DNA of 64,000 bases from an uncultured Desulfobacteraceae bacterium (lineage in GTDB: Bacteria; Desulfobacterota; Desulfobacteria; Desulfobacterales; UBA5852), in NCBI GenBank assembly GCA_913060875.1, contig CAJXSL010000008.1, forward strand, positions 186,001-250,000, given 5' to 3'. Shown one piece after another: positions 1 through 10,412 of the stretch (positions are counted from its first letter, which is position 1; each line of letters begins with the position of its first letter). The notes under the pieces are model-generated. The model had not been told where the DNA came from and made no database searches. It saw only the letters and a list, made by a program, of their open reading frames with translations. Made by a program: the position numbers and the translations under genes.

Positions 1-45
1 CGCCGGACCTGTGATCAACAGGGATGCGGTCAGAAGGAAGAAATT

Positions 46-552
46 ATGTTCGCAAAACTTTCCAAAGCAATTGACGGATACAGTCAAAAACAGGGGGAAG
101 CGACGTCACTGCTGGCCCTGCCGCTTTTGGTGGTGGTGCTCTATGAAGTTTTTATGCGCTACCTGTTCAATGCACCCACCATCTGGGGCTTTGAAGTGAC
201 CACGTTTCTCTACGGTATTCACTACATGTTCGGCCTGTCTTACACCGATGTCACCGGCGGACACGTGAAGGTGGATATCTTCTCTTCGCGGGCTTCACGG
301 AAAACCCAGGCCGGTCTCAACATCTTCTCTACACTGGTGTTTTTTCTGCCGGTGATGACCTGCCTGACCATCTGGTCGATCAAGTTTGCCCAGACCTCGG
401 TTGCCGGCGGGGAACTTAATTCCACCAGCTGGGCACCGGCCATCTGGCCGTTCAAGATCATCATGGCGTTCACACTGCTGGTGCTGGTGCTGCAGGGCGT
501 ATCCAACCTGATCCGCGAAATCCAGGTGCTGCGTGGCCAAGCGGAAAGCTGA
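46..552 (+). CDS. dctQ: TRAP transporter small permease (DctQ-type)
   Basis: Small integral-membrane subunit of a TRAP transporter, which uses an ion gradient to import a solute (often an organic acid) delivered by a periplasmic binding protein. The 168-residue product has the family's size and about four hydrophobic segments (near residues 20-40, 55-75, 95-120 and 135-155). An AGGAAG ribosome site sits just upstream of the ATG. The large permease gene follows 24 bases later in the same direction, so the two are co-transcribed. The binding-protein gene is expected just left of the window. The substrate cannot be told from these subunits. Confidence 0.9.
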   Translation: MFAKLSKAIDGYSQKQGEATSLLALPLLVVVLYEVFMRYLFNAPTIWGFEVTTFLYGIHYMFGLSYTDVTGGHVKVDIFSSRASRKTQAGLNIFSTLVFFLPVMTCLTIWSIKFAQTSVAGGELNSTSWAPAIWPFKIIMAFTLLVLVLQGVSNLIREIQVLRGQAES

Positions 553-576
553 CGAGGGAAAGGCAAGGGTATATCA

Positions 577-1920
577 ATGAGTCCAGAATTTTTAACGGTG
601 GCCATGTTCGCCACCCTGATTGTTGCGATTTGCCTGGGGCATCCCCTGGCCTATACGCTGGCCGCCGTGGCGGCCCTGTTCGGTCTGATCGACAACGGTT
701 TCGACATCCCCGGTCTGTTCGACATGTTCGCCAACAACACCTGGGGGTTGATGAACAATTACGTCCTGGTGGCAATCCCTTTGTTCATCCTGATGGCCCA
801 GCTGCTGGATCGCTCCAAAGTAGCCGATCAGCTCTTTGAAGCCCTCTATGTGGTGCTGGGGGGCCTCAAGGGCGGCCTTGGCCTGGCGGTGGTGGTGGTG
901 TGTACGGTCTTTGCGGCCACCACGGGTATCATCGGGGCCTCGGTGGTGGCCATGGGGCTGCTGGCGTCTCCCGCCCTGCTGAAAAAAGGCTATCAGAAGG
1001 AGCTTACCAGCGGGATTATCTGCGCGGCCGGAACCCTCGGCATCCTGATTCCGCCGAGTATCATGATGGTGGTCTACGGCGGGTTGACGGGACTGAAAGA
1101 AACGTCGGTGGGCAATCTCTTTGCCGGTGCCATCATTCCCGGTCTTTTGCTGGCAGGCCTGTACTTCCTCTATATCTTTATCCGTTGCCAGATGCAGCCG
1201 GAGTTGGGTCCGCCCATCTCCAAGGAGGAAGCCAGCAGCTGGAGTGCCGCCCAGAAATGGGGCATGACGCTCAAATCCCTGATTCCCCCCCTGGCGCTTA
1301 TTCTTGCGGTGATGGGGACCATCCTGGCGGGCGTGGCGACCCCCACCGAGGCGGCTGGCATGGGAGCGGCCGGTGCCGCCGTCCTGGCGCTGTGTAATCG
1401 CAAATTGACGTGGGATGTGTTGAAACACTCCTGTTTCGCCACCCTGAAGACCACTTCCATGGTCATGATGCTGTTCATCGGGGGCAAATTCTTCAGTACC
1501 GTCTTTCTTAGCATGGGCGGCGGTGATGTGGTGGCCGATGTCCTGGTGGGGAGCGGTTTGAACCGTTGGGTGGCGCTGCTCATCATGATGCTGATCGTTT
1601 TCATGATGGGCATGTTCATCGATTGGGCCGCGATCCTGCTGGTGACCGTGCCCATCTTCATGCCCATCGCCATGGAACTGGATTTCAACCCGCTGTGGTT
1701 TTCCCTGCTGATGTGCGTCAACTTGCAGACGTCCTTCCTGACGCCGCCGTTTGGCTACGCCCTGTTCTATTTCAAAGGGGTGGCGCCTGAGGGGTACACC
1801 ATGATGCATATCTACCGCGGGATCATGCCGTTCGTGCTGCTCCAGTTGATCGGCCTGATCGTTATTGCGCTGTTCCCTAGTCTGGTAACCTGGCTGCCGT
1901 CCATTTTCTTTTCCGGTTAA
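577..1920 (+). CDS. dctM: TRAP transporter large permease (DctM-type)
   Basis: Large membrane subunit that forms the transport channel with DctQ. At 447 residues it has the usual DctM length and is hydrophobic throughout. Typical family stretches are visible, such as GIIGASVVAMG near residue 114 and GILIPPS near 154. It starts 24 bases after dctQ, with a GGAAAGG-like site upstream. It is the last gene of the operon: a long inverted repeat ending in a T-run follows about 100 bases later. Substrate unknown. Confidence 0.92.
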   Translation: MSPEFLTVAMFATLIVAICLGHPLAYTLAAVAALFGLIDNGFDIPGLFDMFANNTWGLMNNYVLVAIPLFILMAQLLDRSKVADQLFEALYVVLGGLKGGLGLAVVVVCTVFAATTGIIGASVVAMGLLASPALLKKGYQKELTSGIICAAGTLGILIPPSIMMVVYGGLTGLKETSVGNLFAGAIIPGLLLAGLYFLYIFIRCQMQPELGPPISKEEASSWSAAQKWGMTLKSLIPPLALILAVMGTILAGVATPTEAAGMGAAGAAVLALCNRKLTWDVLKHSCFATLKTTSMVMMLFIGGKFFSTVFLSMGGGDVVADVLVGSGLNRWVALLIMMLIVFMMGMFIDWAAILLVTVPIFMPIAMELDFNPLWFSLLMCVNLQTSFLTPPFGYALFYFKGVAPEGYTMMHIYRGIMPFVLLQLIGLIVIALFPSLVTWLPSIFFSG

Positions 1921-2020
1921 GGGAAAGGGACGCTCCGGATTCAGCATCGACTGTACGGTGGGGCCCTCCATGCGGGGGTACCACCAGCGTTTGCCGCCAC
2001 TCCGGATGGAGGCCTCGACG

Positions 2021-2089
2021 ATAACGGGCGGGCACTTGAAAAACAAATCGAAAACCAAAACCCGTGCCTTTGCCCGCCCGTTATTTTTC
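2021..2089 (+). terminator. Inverted repeat with T-run after the TRAP operon
   Basis: A perfect 14-base inverted repeat (2021-2034 with 2071-2084) encloses a 36-base A-rich loop and runs into a T-run at 2084-2088. It lies about 100 bases beyond dctM and well before manC, where an intrinsic terminator is expected. The loop is longer than in a classical terminator. The rest of 1921-2357 shows no convincing gene. Confidence 0.6.
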
Positions 2090-2357
2090 CACGCCATAGA
2101 CGCTTGGGGACCTGCCGCCGCCTCTGCAGCGTAAGGTTTCCTGCCTGCCTTCGATTTCCACCGGCCTTTTACGGCGCAAGGCTTCCCCGACGGACCGCCG
2201 GGCCAGCCAGTAATGCGCCGCTAACCCGAACATTGCATGGTTATTTATCCCGGACTTCGGTTGCCTTTTGGGCGAATTGCTTCTAAGCTGAACGATTATT
2301 TACCGATTATGGCGCCAAGCCTGTGTTGGCTTGCAGCGCCCATAGGGAGATGGTGCA

Positions 2358-3779
2358 ATGATTGTCCCTGTCGTTCTTGCCGGCGGTGCGGGAACCCGCC
2401 TTTGGCCGCTATCCCGGGAGCTCCACCCCAAACAGGTATTGGCGCTGGCCGGAAAACATACCATGATCCAGGAGACGCTGGCGCGTCTTGATGGCCTGGA
2501 AAACGTCGCTCCCCCCATCGTGATCTGCAACGAGAGCCTTCGGTTTATGATCGCCGAACAAATGCGCGCGCGGGGGATTGCGCCGGGTGCCATCATTCTG
2601 GAGCCCATGGGCAAGAATACGGCCCCGGCCGTCGCTGTGGCAGCATTGCATGCGGCCCGCCAGGCCAGCGACGCGACCTTGCTGATTTTGCCGGCCGACC
2701 ACCATATCGGGCAGCCGGAGAGGTTTCGCCAAGTGGTCGCAGCCGGGCAGGCCCTGGCTGAAAACGGCCGCCTGGTGACCTTCGGCATCGTCCCGACCGC
2801 ACCCGAGACAGGATATGGTTATATCAAACAGGGTAAGGCACTGGACGCTTCACTCTCACAGACCAAGGGGTATGCCATTGAGGCTTTTGTGGAGAAACCG
2901 GACCGTGCGACAGCGGAAAAATATCTGGCCTCCGGGGCGTATTTATGGAACAGCGGTATGTTCCTTTTTAACGCCGCGGGTTTACTCAAGGAGATGCGGC
3001 GCCTGGTGCCGGCGATGGTATCGGCTTGTGAAAATGCACTGGCCGCCGGCCGGGAAGATTTGGATTTTTTCCGGCTGGATCGTGATGCGTTTGCCGCCTG
3101 CCCGGCCGATTCCATCGACTATGCGGTGATGGAAAAGACCGCTTTGGGGGCCATGCTGCCACTGGATGCCGGCTGGAACGACCTGGGATCCTGGGAGGCG
3201 CTTTGGGATGTGGGGGGCAAGGATGAAAACGACAACGTCACCCGCGGGGATACCCTGCTCCATGATGTCACCCGTTCGGTGGTGCATGCCGGGCATCGCC
3301 TGGTGGCGGCAGTGGGCATCGACCGGCATATTATCGTGGAAACAGCGGATGCGGTATTTGTCTGCCCCCGTGAGCGGGCCCAGGATGTCAAGCGCCTGGT
3401 GGTGCAACTGCGGCAGCAGCAGCGACCCGAATCGGAACGGCATCGAATGGTGTACCGGCCCTGGGGAACGGTGGACAGTCTCGTGGCTTCCGAGCGTTTC
3501 GAAGTCAAGCGCCTGATTGTCCGACCGGAGGCCCGCATCAGCAAACAGCAGCACAACCACCGGGCCGAGCACTGGATTGTCGTCAAGGGTACCGCCATGG
3601 TGCAGCGGGGGACGGAGGAATTCATTCTGCGAGAGGATGAATCCACCTATATTCCCATCGGGACCCCCCATCGTCTTGCCAATCCGGGCAAGATCCCGTT
3701 GGAGATTATCGAGGTGCGTACCGGCAGTTATCTCGAAGAGGACGACGTCGCCCGTTTCGAAGATGATTACGGACGCTGA
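2358..3779 (+). CDS. manC: Mannose-1-phosphate guanylyltransferase / mannose-6-phosphate isomerase
   Basis: Bifunctional type II PMI/GMP enzyme making GDP-mannose for surface glycans. The 473-residue length is typical. The N-terminal nucleotidyltransferase half shows the signature GGAGTRLWP at residues 9-17. The C-terminal cupin-fold isomerase half carries the metal-site region [10 protein letters not shown] near residue 397. The ATG follows a GGGAGATGG purine stretch. The GDP-mannose dehydratase gene begins 7 bases after the stop, so its product feeds the next enzyme directly. Confidence 0.95.
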   Translation: MIVPVVLAGGAGTRLWPLSRELHPKQVLALAGKHTMIQETLARLDGLENVAPPIVICNESLRFMIAEQMRARGIAPGAIILEPMGKNTAPAVAVAALHAARQASDATLLILPADHHIGQPERFRQVVAAGQALAENGRLVTFGIVPTAPETGYGYIKQGKALDASLSQTKGYAIEAFVEKPDRATAEKYLASGAYLWNSGMFLFNAAGLLKEMRRLVPAMVSACENALAAGREDLDFFRLDRDAFAACPADSIDYAVMEKTALGAMLPLDAGWNDLGSWEALWDVGGKDENDNVTRGDTLLHDVTRSVVHAGHRLVAAVGIDRHIIVETADAVFVCPRERAQDVKRLVVQLRQQQRPESERHRMVYRPWGTVDSLVASERFEVKRLIVRPEARISKQQHNHRAEHWIVVKGTAMVQRGTEEFILREDESTYIPIGTPHRLANPGKIPLEIIEVRTGSYLEEDDVARFEDDYGR

Positions 3780-3786
3780 TGAATTT

Positions 3787-4902
3787 ATGAAAAAAGCATT
3801 GATCACTGGAATAACGGGGCAGGATGGCGCCTATCTGGCGGAACTGCTGCTTTCCAAAAACTACGAAGTGCATGGCATCAAACGCCGTTCTTCGAGTTTC
3901 AATACCGGTCGGGTCGACCATCTTTACAAAGATCCCCATGAGGCGGACGTCCGATTTTTCATGCACCATGGCGATTTGACCGATGCCACCAACCTTATCC
4001 GTATCATCCAGGAAACGCGGCCGGACGAGATCTACAACCTGGCGGCCCAGAGCCATGTCAAGGTGTCTTTCGAAACGCCCGAGTACACGGCCAACGCGGA
4101 TGCCCTGGGCACCCTGCGCATCCTGGAAGCTATCCGCATCCTGGGGCTGGAGCAGGCGGTCCGCTTCTACCAGGCCTCCACCAGCGAGATCTACGGCCGG
4201 GCCAGGGAGACGCCCCAGACCGAGAAGACGCCGTTTTATCCCCGCAGTCCCTACGGGGCGGCCAAGCTATACGGTTACTGGATTACGGTCAATTACCGGG
4301 AAGCCTACAACATGTTCGCCTGCAACGGCATTTTGTTCAATCATGAGTCGCCCATACGCGGGGAAACGTTTGTGACCCGCAAGGTGACCCGGGCTGTTGC
4401 CAGAATGCACATGGGCCTCGAAACCTGCCTTTATTTGGGAAATCTCGAGGCCCGGCGGGACTGGGGCCATGCCCGGGACTATGTGGAGGCCATGTGGCGC
4501 ATTTTGCAGCAGGGCGAAGCGGATGACTATGTCATTGCGACCGGCGTGGCCCATTCGGTGCGGGAACTCGTGGAGACGGCCTTCGACGAGATCGGTGCCC
4601 ATCTTCGCTGGGAAGGGGAGGGCATCGATGAAAAGGGCATCGTGGATGCCATCGAGGGTGAGCGCAATTCCGCCCTGAGGGTCGGCGACACGGTCGTTCG
4701 CATCGATCCCGGCTATTTCCGCCCCACCGAGGTGGACTATCTTCTGGGGGATCCCGCCAAGGCGCGTGACGTGCTGGGCTGGGAGCCATCGATATCCTTC
4801 GACGAACTTGTTCGTGGCATGGTGCGGGAAGATTTAAAAGACGCCGACCGGGACCGTTTGTGCAACATTGCCGGTTTTCCGGTGGTCCGGCATACCGAAT
4901 AA
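3787..4902 (+). CDS. gmd: GDP-mannose 4,6-dehydratase
   Basis: Converts GDP-mannose to GDP-4-keto-6-deoxymannose, the branch point to GDP-fucose and other deoxyhexoses. The 371-residue protein starts [14 protein letters not shown] (Rossmann NADP site, residues 8-14) and has the SDR catalytic pair YGAAK at Tyr156/Lys160 plus the strongly conserved [17 protein letters not shown] segment. The reading frame stays open far upstream through manC, but the ATG at 3787 is where family similarity begins. It sits between manC and GDP-fucose synthase. Confidence 0.95.
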   Translation: MKKALITGITGQDGAYLAELLLSKNYEVHGIKRRSSSFNTGRVDHLYKDPHEADVRFFMHHGDLTDATNLIRIIQETRPDEIYNLAAQSHVKVSFETPEYTANADALGTLRILEAIRILGLEQAVRFYQASTSEIYGRARETPQTEKTPFYPRSPYGAAKLYGYWITVNYREAYNMFACNGILFNHESPIRGETFVTRKVTRAVARMHMGLETCLYLGNLEARRDWGHARDYVEAMWRILQQGEADDYVIATGVAHSVRELVETAFDEIGAHLRWEGEGIDEKGIVDAIEGERNSALRVGDTVVRIDPGYFRPTEVDYLLGDPAKARDVLGWEPSISFDELVRGMVREDLKDADRDRLCNIAGFPVVRHTE

Positions 4903-4925
4903 CTTATCTGGAAGAGAATGACATC

Positions 4926-6053
4926 ATGATCAACAAGCAAACGCGGATTTTTCTGGCCGGCCACGGCGGCATGGTGGGCTCCGCCATCCAGCGCCGGCTC
5001 GCCAAAGAAGGTTTCGATAACCTCATTACCCGCCCGCATGCGGCCCTGGATTTGACCGATCAGGCATCTGTCCGTCGTTTTTTTATGGAAAACCCCGTGG
5101 ATCATGTCGTCCTGGCGGCGGCACGGGTGGGGGGCATTCATGCCAACAATGCCTTTCCGGCGGATTTTATCTACCAGAACCTGATGATCCAGACCAATAT
5201 CATTCAAGCCGCCTACGAGAACGGGGTCCAACATCTTCTCTTTCTGGGCAGTTCTTGTATCTATCCCAAATTGGCTTCCCAGCCCATGCAGGAAGAGGCT
5301 TTGCTGGGGGGCTGGCTGGAGCCGACCAACGAGCCCTATGCCATCGCCAAGATTGCCGGCATCAAGATGTGTGAATCCTATAATCGTCAATACGCCACCC
5401 ACTATCGTTCCCTCATGCCCACCAATCTATACGGTCCCAATGACAATTACGATCTGGAGTCGTCGCATGTTTTGCCGGCCCTGATTCGCAAATGCCATTT
5501 GGCCAAGTTGGCCGTACAGCGGGACTGGGATGCCATCGCACGGGATGAACGGTGCCATGGAACGATACCGGATGATTTGCGTGAAGCACTGGGAATCCCG
5601 GACAAACCTGGTGCCGGCCGTGTTTCGGGAACCCCGGCACCTAAGCTGGTGTTGTGGGGGACCGGGCAGCCCTATCGTGAATTTCTGCACGTGGATGACC
5701 TGGCGGCGGCCTGTCTGTTCGTCATGGAACAGTCGGACGAGGCGTTGATCAAGGTTTGCCAGCCTTCTCAGGCCGAAGGGAACGCGGAGGGCCGGCCCAA
5801 CCTGCGGCCGGAAACCTGTCTGCTGAATGTCGGCACCGGCAAAGATCAGACCATCCGGGAGCTGGCGGAAATGGTGCGGGACATCGTCGGTTTCAGCGGT
5901 CAAATCCTCTGGGACGCTTCCCGTCCCGACGGCACCCCCAAGAAGCAGCTCGATGTATCGCGTCTGTCGCGGTTGGGGTGGCGACCGGCGATTTCGCTTC
6001 GGGAGGGGATCGCCGCCACCTACCGTGCCTATCTGGAATCGGTGGCGGGTTGA
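4926..6053 (+). CDS. fcl: GDP-L-fucose synthase
   Basis: Epimerase/reductase that turns GDP-4-keto-6-deoxymannose into GDP-L-fucose. It has the nucleotide motif GHGGMVG (residues 12-18) and the catalytic YAIAK (Tyr138/Lys142). The start at 4926 follows a GGAAGAG site; the frame is open upstream into gmd. At 375 residues it is about 55 longer than the classical enzyme. The extra length is two insertions, one around residues 200-240 and one near 285-295 before a typical C-terminus. This looks like a long subtype, not a disruption. Confidence 0.93.
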   Translation: MINKQTRIFLAGHGGMVGSAIQRRLAKEGFDNLITRPHAALDLTDQASVRRFFMENPVDHVVLAAARVGGIHANNAFPADFIYQNLMIQTNIIQAAYENGVQHLLFLGSSCIYPKLASQPMQEEALLGGWLEPTNEPYAIAKIAGIKMCESYNRQYATHYRSLMPTNLYGPNDNYDLESSHVLPALIRKCHLAKLAVQRDWDAIARDERCHGTIPDDLREALGIPDKPGAGRVSGTPAPKLVLWGTGQPYREFLHVDDLAAACLFVMEQSDEALIKVCQPSQAEGNAEGRPNLRPETCLLNVGTGKDQTIRELAEMVRDIVGFSGQILWDASRPDGTPKKQLDVSRLSRLGWRPAISLREGIAATYRAYLESVAG

Positions 6054-6103
6054 GGACGCTGCAAGGCGTCTCCAAGGGATCTATTTTCAATGAAAGGAAT
6101 TTG

Positions 6104-7762
6104 ATGATGGCTGATGGGAAACAAGTTGATTCGGTATCCATGGCTCCCAATGGCGAGGTGTTTGCCCTGCCCTCGGAAGATGACTATGCCCGTGAATTCG
6201 AACGGCTGCGGAAGACGGTGGATGAGCAACGGGCAACCGGACGCGAAATTGTGGTGGTCATGGGTGTGGGGTTTGTAGGGGCGGTTATGGCCGGCGTGGT
6301 GGCCGACGCGACGGATAAATCCTCCGGCGCTTCGCCCTATTTTGTCATCGGGATGCAGCGGCCTTCGGTACGGTCATTCTGGAAGATCCCCTATCTCAAC
6401 CAGGGGCAGGCCCCGGTGGAAGCGGAAGATCCGGAAGTCGCTCCCTTGATTGCGCGCTGCGTCAAGGAGAAACAGACCCTGCTGGCTACCTACACGTATG
6501 AGGCGCTGACGCTGGCCGATATCGTCGTGGTGGACGTTCAGTGTGATTATCTCAAGGAAACCCTGGGCGACGTGCGCAAAGGGCATGCCGATATCAAGGC
6601 TCTCGAAGAGAGTTTGAAGGTTATCGGTGATAAAATACCACCGGAGTGCCTGGTGCTGATTGAAACCACGGTGCCGCCGGGGACAACGGAATATGTCGCC
6701 TACCCGATCATCAAAAAGGCTTTCGAGGCGCGCGGTTTGGCCAATTCCGAACCCTGCCTGGCGCACAGTTTCGAACGGGTCATGCCGGGTCGGGATTACG
6801 TGGCATCCATCAAGGAATTCTGGCGGGTGTGCAGCGGCATCAATGATTCCGCCCGCGAGAAAGTGGTCCACTTTCTTTCCCGGGTTTTGAATGTCGAGCA
6901 GTTCCCGCTGACGGTCCTGGATCGTCCCATCGAGAGCGAAACCTGCAAGATCGTAGAGAATTCCTACCGGGCCACACTGTTGGCCTTTCTCGACGAGTGG
7001 AGCCTTTTTGCGGAACGCAATGGTGTCGATTTGACCAAGGTGGTGGAGGCCATCAAGGTCAGGCCCACCCATTCCAATATCATTTTCCCCGGGCCGGGCA
7101 TTGGCGGTTACTGCCTGCCCAAGGATGGAGGCCTGGGCGTCTGGGCCTACAACACCCTGATGGGGTTTGAAGACGACATTTTCAAAATCACCCCCCTGGC
7201 CATCGATATCAACGACACGCGCTCCCTGCATGCCGTACAACTGGTGCGCGATGCCCTGCGCAACATGGGCAAAATCGTGGCCGCTTCCCGGGTGGCGCTT
7301 CTGGGGGCTTCCTATCGGCAAGACGTGGGGGACACCCGCTACAGCGGATCGGAGCTCATTGTGCGCAAACTGGCGGAAATGGGCGCGGACGTGGTGGTCC
7401 ACGATCCCTATGTCAAGCGCTGGTGGGAAATGGAGAAGCAGGACCACTACCCGGCGCCGGGACATTCCATGGCCCGATTTTTCCGGAACCAGGAGGGGCT
7501 CAAGGACCTGGCGGTTTATGAACAGCTGGAAAAGGCGCTTGCCGGTGTCGACGCCCTGGTGCTGGCGGTGGGTCATCAGGCCTATCGCGAGCTCGACCCC
7601 GACAGCGTCGTCCGTATGACGGGCCGGCCGGTGGCGGTCATCGACTGCTTCAACCTGCTCGATGACGACCGGATCCGGCGTTATTTTGAGCTGGGCTGCG
7701 AGGTCAAAGGGCTGGGCCGGGGGCATGTCAAGCGGATTAAGGATCAGGTGGCCTGCCGCTAG
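6104..7762 (+). CDS. Nucleotide-sugar (UDP-glucose/GDP-mannose family) dehydrogenase
   Basis: Probable NAD-dependent oxidation of a nucleotide sugar to the uronate. The 552-residue protein has an N-terminal Rossmann motif VMGVGFVGAV (about residues 51-60), a central helix with ENSYRAT, the catalytic cysteine in GGYCLPKD (Cys337), and a C-terminal UDPGDH substrate-binding domain. It is about 100 residues longer than UgdH/AlgD, with extra sequence at the N-terminus and an insertion after the first strand. Start 6104 or 6107 (tandem ATGs after an AAGGA site). The frame is open upstream across fcl, so a longer ORF is not meaningful. The sugar substrate is unresolved. Confidence 0.85.
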   Translation: MMADGKQVDSVSMAPNGEVFALPSEDDYAREFERLRKTVDEQRATGREIVVVMGVGFVGAVMAGVVADATDKSSGASPYFVIGMQRPSVRSFWKIPYLNQGQAPVEAEDPEVAPLIARCVKEKQTLLATYTYEALTLADIVVVDVQCDYLKETLGDVRKGHADIKALEESLKVIGDKIPPECLVLIETTVPPGTTEYVAYPIIKKAFEARGLANSEPCLAHSFERVMPGRDYVASIKEFWRVCSGINDSAREKVVHFLSRVLNVEQFPLTVLDRPIESETCKIVENSYRATLLAFLDEWSLFAERNGVDLTKVVEAIKVRPTHSNIIFPGPGIGGYCLPKDGGLGVWAYNTLMGFEDDIFKITPLAIDINDTRSLHAVQLVRDALRNMGKIVAASRVALLGASYRQDVGDTRYSGSELIVRKLAEMGADVVVHDPYVKRWWEMEKQDHYPAPGHSMARFFRNQEGLKDLAVYEQLEKALAGVDALVLAVGHQAYRELDPDSVVRMTGRPVAVIDCFNLLDDDRIRRYFELGCEVKGLGRGHVKRIKDQVACR

Positions 7763-8036
7763 TGCCAGCCCAGAAATGGTCTTTTTACCCCTGATCGGCG
7801 TTCTCCGCGGGTTTTCCGGCTGCGGCGTACGGGTGTACGCCTCACCGTAAAACCCTTGTGCGGCCTTGACCAGCGCTAAAAATCCTCATTTCTGGACCGG
7901 CACGTATAAGTTGTTGGAAAGATCTTTTCGAACCAGGTCAGCTGGCTGGCCGGTGGCGTACCGTTTTACGCTTTACCACAAATCCTTGTGCGGCATTGGC
8001 CAGAACCGAAAACCCTCATTTCTGGGTTGGCGCGTA
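7762..8036. repeat. Degenerate direct/inverted repeat cluster
   Basis: The 346-base gap before the lipoprotein gene holds two imperfect direct copies of an ~85-base unit (about 7821-7908 and 7953-8036), sharing CCTTGTGCGGC, CTCATTTCTGG and a final CGTAT. A shorter inverted copy lies at 7762-7800; its CCAGAAATG at 7770-7778 is the reverse complement of CATTTCTGG at 7887-7895 and 8017-8025. Nothing here looks coding. Confidence 0.6.
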
Positions 8037-8108
8037 TTCGTTTTAAGAATGGGGTTGGTGTCCGCTAAATGTGGTTTTAGGCCTCGCTGCAACCCCTCTG
8101 GTAAATGG

Positions 8109-9119
8109 ATGATGAACAGCGATCAAAAAACGATAGGGATGCGTTTGACGGCCGGGGTGGCCCTGCTGGTCATGCTTTTTTTGCTGGCGGGCTGCGGGCC
8201 CTACATTCAGGATGCCGTGCGCGGCAATGATGCAGTGCAACTCCGGCAGATGATCGCGCGCGGTGCCGACCCCATGAAAACGGGGTTCAAGGACGAAACG
8301 CTGCTGCATCTGGCGGCCAACCATAACGCCGTGGAAACCGCCCGGCTGCTCATCCAGTCGGGCGTGAAGATCGATGCCCGGGACAAGGACGGCCGCACGC
8401 CGCTGCACCTGGCTGCTTTCCGGGGCTTTGCGGAGACGAGCGCCCTATTGGTGGCACACGGCGCCGACCCCACCCTGGCGGACAACAGGGGCCAGACACC
8501 GCTGCACCTGGCGCGGATCGGGGGCGATCCGCTGTTGGTGATGGTCATGATGCCTGATGACGGGGGGCTTGCTGATCGCTGGTTTGTCATCGGCAACCGG
8601 CTGGCTGAAGAAGGACAGTGTGCCGCTGCGCTGCAGGCCTATCACCTGGAACTGGAATCGAATGGCGAGGATGAACGCGTCTATTACAACATTGGCCTGT
8701 GCCACCTTCGACTGGAACAAATCGACGCGGCCCTGGCGGCCTTCCAATCCGCGGCCAGGCTTGACCACGACTATGCCAAGGCTTATTACAACATGGGGGT
8801 TATTTTCGGGGGGCAGGGACGCTACGACGAAGCCGTGGCCGCTTTCCGCGAAACCCTGCGGATCGATCCCGCCGACGGCGAGGCCTGGTACAACCTGGGC
8901 AACTGCTATGACGGTCTCCATCAGGATGACGACGCTCTGAAGGCCTGGGAAAGCGCACTGCTTGTCGCCCCGGAAATGCCGGCGCCCCGGTTCAACATGG
9001 CGTTGACCCTGAGCCGATTGGGGCATCATGACCGCGCCCGCCGGCATTATGACGCCTTGAAGCGTTCGCATCCGGATATGGCGGCCGAGTTGGCCTCGCT
9101 GCTGCCCCTGTCACAGTGA
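8109..9119 (+). CDS. Ankyrin-repeat / TPR lipoprotein
   Basis: Predicted lipid-anchored scaffold protein. A hydrophobic signal peptide ends in a lipobox (LLAG then Cys at about residue 34). Two to three ankyrin repeats follow (HLAANHNAVETARLL and LHLAAFRGFAE types, about residues 45-140). The C-terminal half has tetratricopeptide repeats (AYYNMGVIFGGQGRYDEAV and AWYNLGNCYDG types, about 165-320). ATGs at 8109, 8112 and 8139 are all possible; 8139 would give the shortest, most typical signal peptide. No specific partner can be named. Confidence 0.8.
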   Translation: MMNSDQKTIGMRLTAGVALLVMLFLLAGCGPYIQDAVRGNDAVQLRQMIARGADPMKTGFKDETLLHLAANHNAVETARLLIQSGVKIDARDKDGRTPLHLAAFRGFAETSALLVAHGADPTLADNRGQTPLHLARIGGDPLLVMVMMPDDGGLADRWFVIGNRLAEEGQCAAALQAYHLELESNGEDERVYYNIGLCHLRLEQIDAALAAFQSAARLDHDYAKAYYNMGVIFGGQGRYDEAVAAFRETLRIDPADGEAWYNLGNCYDGLHQDDDALKAWESALLVAPEMPAPRFNMALTLSRLGHHDRARRHYDALKRSHPDMAAELASLLPLSQ

Positions 9120-9204
9120 TCCCGGCTGTTTCGGAAGCTGCCTGGTAATGCCGTTGCGGTTGTGTTACAGATCGGCATGATGGGCTAAACCCAGAATGAC
9201 CAAG

Positions 9205-9225
9205 GTCCCTGCGGGGGCTTTTTTT
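9205..9225 (+). terminator. Short hairpin plus T-run
   Basis: A 5-base-pair stem (9205-9209 with 9214-9218, one G-T pair), a TGCG loop and seven T residues follow the lipoprotein gene and precede the radical SAM gene. This is a plausible intrinsic terminator separating the two transcripts. Confidence 0.5.
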
Positions 9226-9266
9226 AATGGCGTCTGTCGCCGGCGCCGCATCAAAGGATTGTGTCT

Positions 9267-10316
9267 ATGGCCAGCTGTTTCATTCAGACATCGGATTTCG
9301 AATTTCCGCTTGCCGACATCGAGGAAACGGCCCGGCGCAACGGGCTGCTGTCGATGGAAATCGAGTTCAGCCTGCGCTGCAACTACCGTTGCCCCTATTG
9401 CTACGTGCCGCACCACCCGGATGTGTCCCAGGAACTGTCCCGGTCCGAGATCCGGGATGTCATTCGGCAGGCCGCCGGCCTGGGCGCCCGGAAGATCATC
9501 ATTCTGGGGGGGGAACCAACGATCTATCCGCATATTCTTGAGATGATCGCCTTTATCCGTGACCAGGGGCTGGACGTGGAGATGTTTACCAACGGGTCGG
9601 GCATCTCGGCCGAATTTGCCGCCGCGCTGGCCGCCCGGCACGTCCGGGTCGTCCTCAAGATGAATTCTTTCGATGAAGCCACCCAGGACCGCATGACCGG
9701 TGTCCGCGGCAGCTATCGCCAGATTCGGCAGTCATTGGACCATCTCCGGAAAGTCGGCTACCCTTCCGAGGATCTGTTTTTAGCGGTCAGCACGGTCATC
9801 TGCCAGGAGAACCGACATGAGATCCTGACCATGTGGCAGTGGCTCCGCGACCAGGGCATCGCCCCCTATTTTGAGATCATCACGCCCCAGGCCAATGCCG
9901 TGGATCACCCGGAGTTGTCCGTCCCTTCCGATGAGTTGGAACGGCTTTTTTATACGATTGCCCGCCTGGACCGGGAACGCTACGGGCATGTCTGGGAGCC
10001 ACAGCCGCCGCTGGTGGGCAACAAATGCCTGCGTCATCGGTTTTCATGCCTGGTTACGGCCCGCGGGGATGTGCTGCCCTGTGTGGGCGTGACGATTCCC
10101 GTGGGCAATATTCGGCAAACCCCCCTGGCCGACATCCTGCGCGACAGCGAAGTCATTCGGAACCTGAAACGGTATCGTGAGACCATCAAAGGGCCCTGCC
10201 GTGACTGTGACCGCGGGGCGGAATGTTATGGCTGCCGCGGGGCGGCGTTTCAGATGACCGGGGACTATCTGGCTTCCGATCCCCTGTGCTGGAAAAACTG
10301 TCGGGCCGCGAATTGA
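9267..10316 (+). CDS. Radical SAM/SPASM-type protein
   Basis: 349-residue radical SAM enzyme. The 4Fe-4S/SAM motif CNYRCPYC is at Cys38/42/45, with the GGEP motif near residue 80. The C-terminal third is cysteine-rich in SPASM style (CLRHRFSC, VLPCVGV, CRDCDRGAECYGC, LCWKN), so auxiliary clusters are likely. The ATG at 9267 lies 8 bases after AAAGGA; a GTG at 9261 is too close to that site. It is the first gene of the block leading into darA/darB. The substrate is unknown; no short precursor-peptide ORF was recognised beside it. Confidence 0.8.
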   Translation: MASCFIQTSDFEFPLADIEETARRNGLLSMEIEFSLRCNYRCPYCYVPHHPDVSQELSRSEIRDVIRQAAGLGARKIIILGGEPTIYPHILEMIAFIRDQGLDVEMFTNGSGISAEFAAALAARHVRVVLKMNSFDEATQDRMTGVRGSYRQIRQSLDHLRKVGYPSEDLFLAVSTVICQENRHEILTMWQWLRDQGIAPYFEIITPQANAVDHPELSVPSDELERLFYTIARLDRERYGHVWEPQPPLVGNKCLRHRFSCLVTARGDVLPCVGVTIPVGNIRQTPLADILRDSEVIRNLKRYRETIKGPCRDCDRGAECYGCRGAAFQMTGDYLASDPLCWKNCRAAN

Positions 10317-10412
10317 GCCGGTTGACTTTTGGGGTGAAAAACGTCAAATTGACCTGTTTTTGATTTAAGTACACGTTAAAGCTGCGCCGGAAGGACGCGC
10401 CCTTAAACCGCA

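Noticed and set aside
592-2097. Long minus-strand ORF (501 codons) opposite dctM
   Set aside because: Low-complexity His/Gln/Gly/Arg-rich shadow of a GC-rich gene; dctM on the other strand is a clear family member.
10322-10377. TTGACT/TTGACC boxes upstream of darA as promoters
   Set aside because: No acceptable -10 at 16-18 bases from either; mentioned only as a weak inverted repeat in the darA entry.
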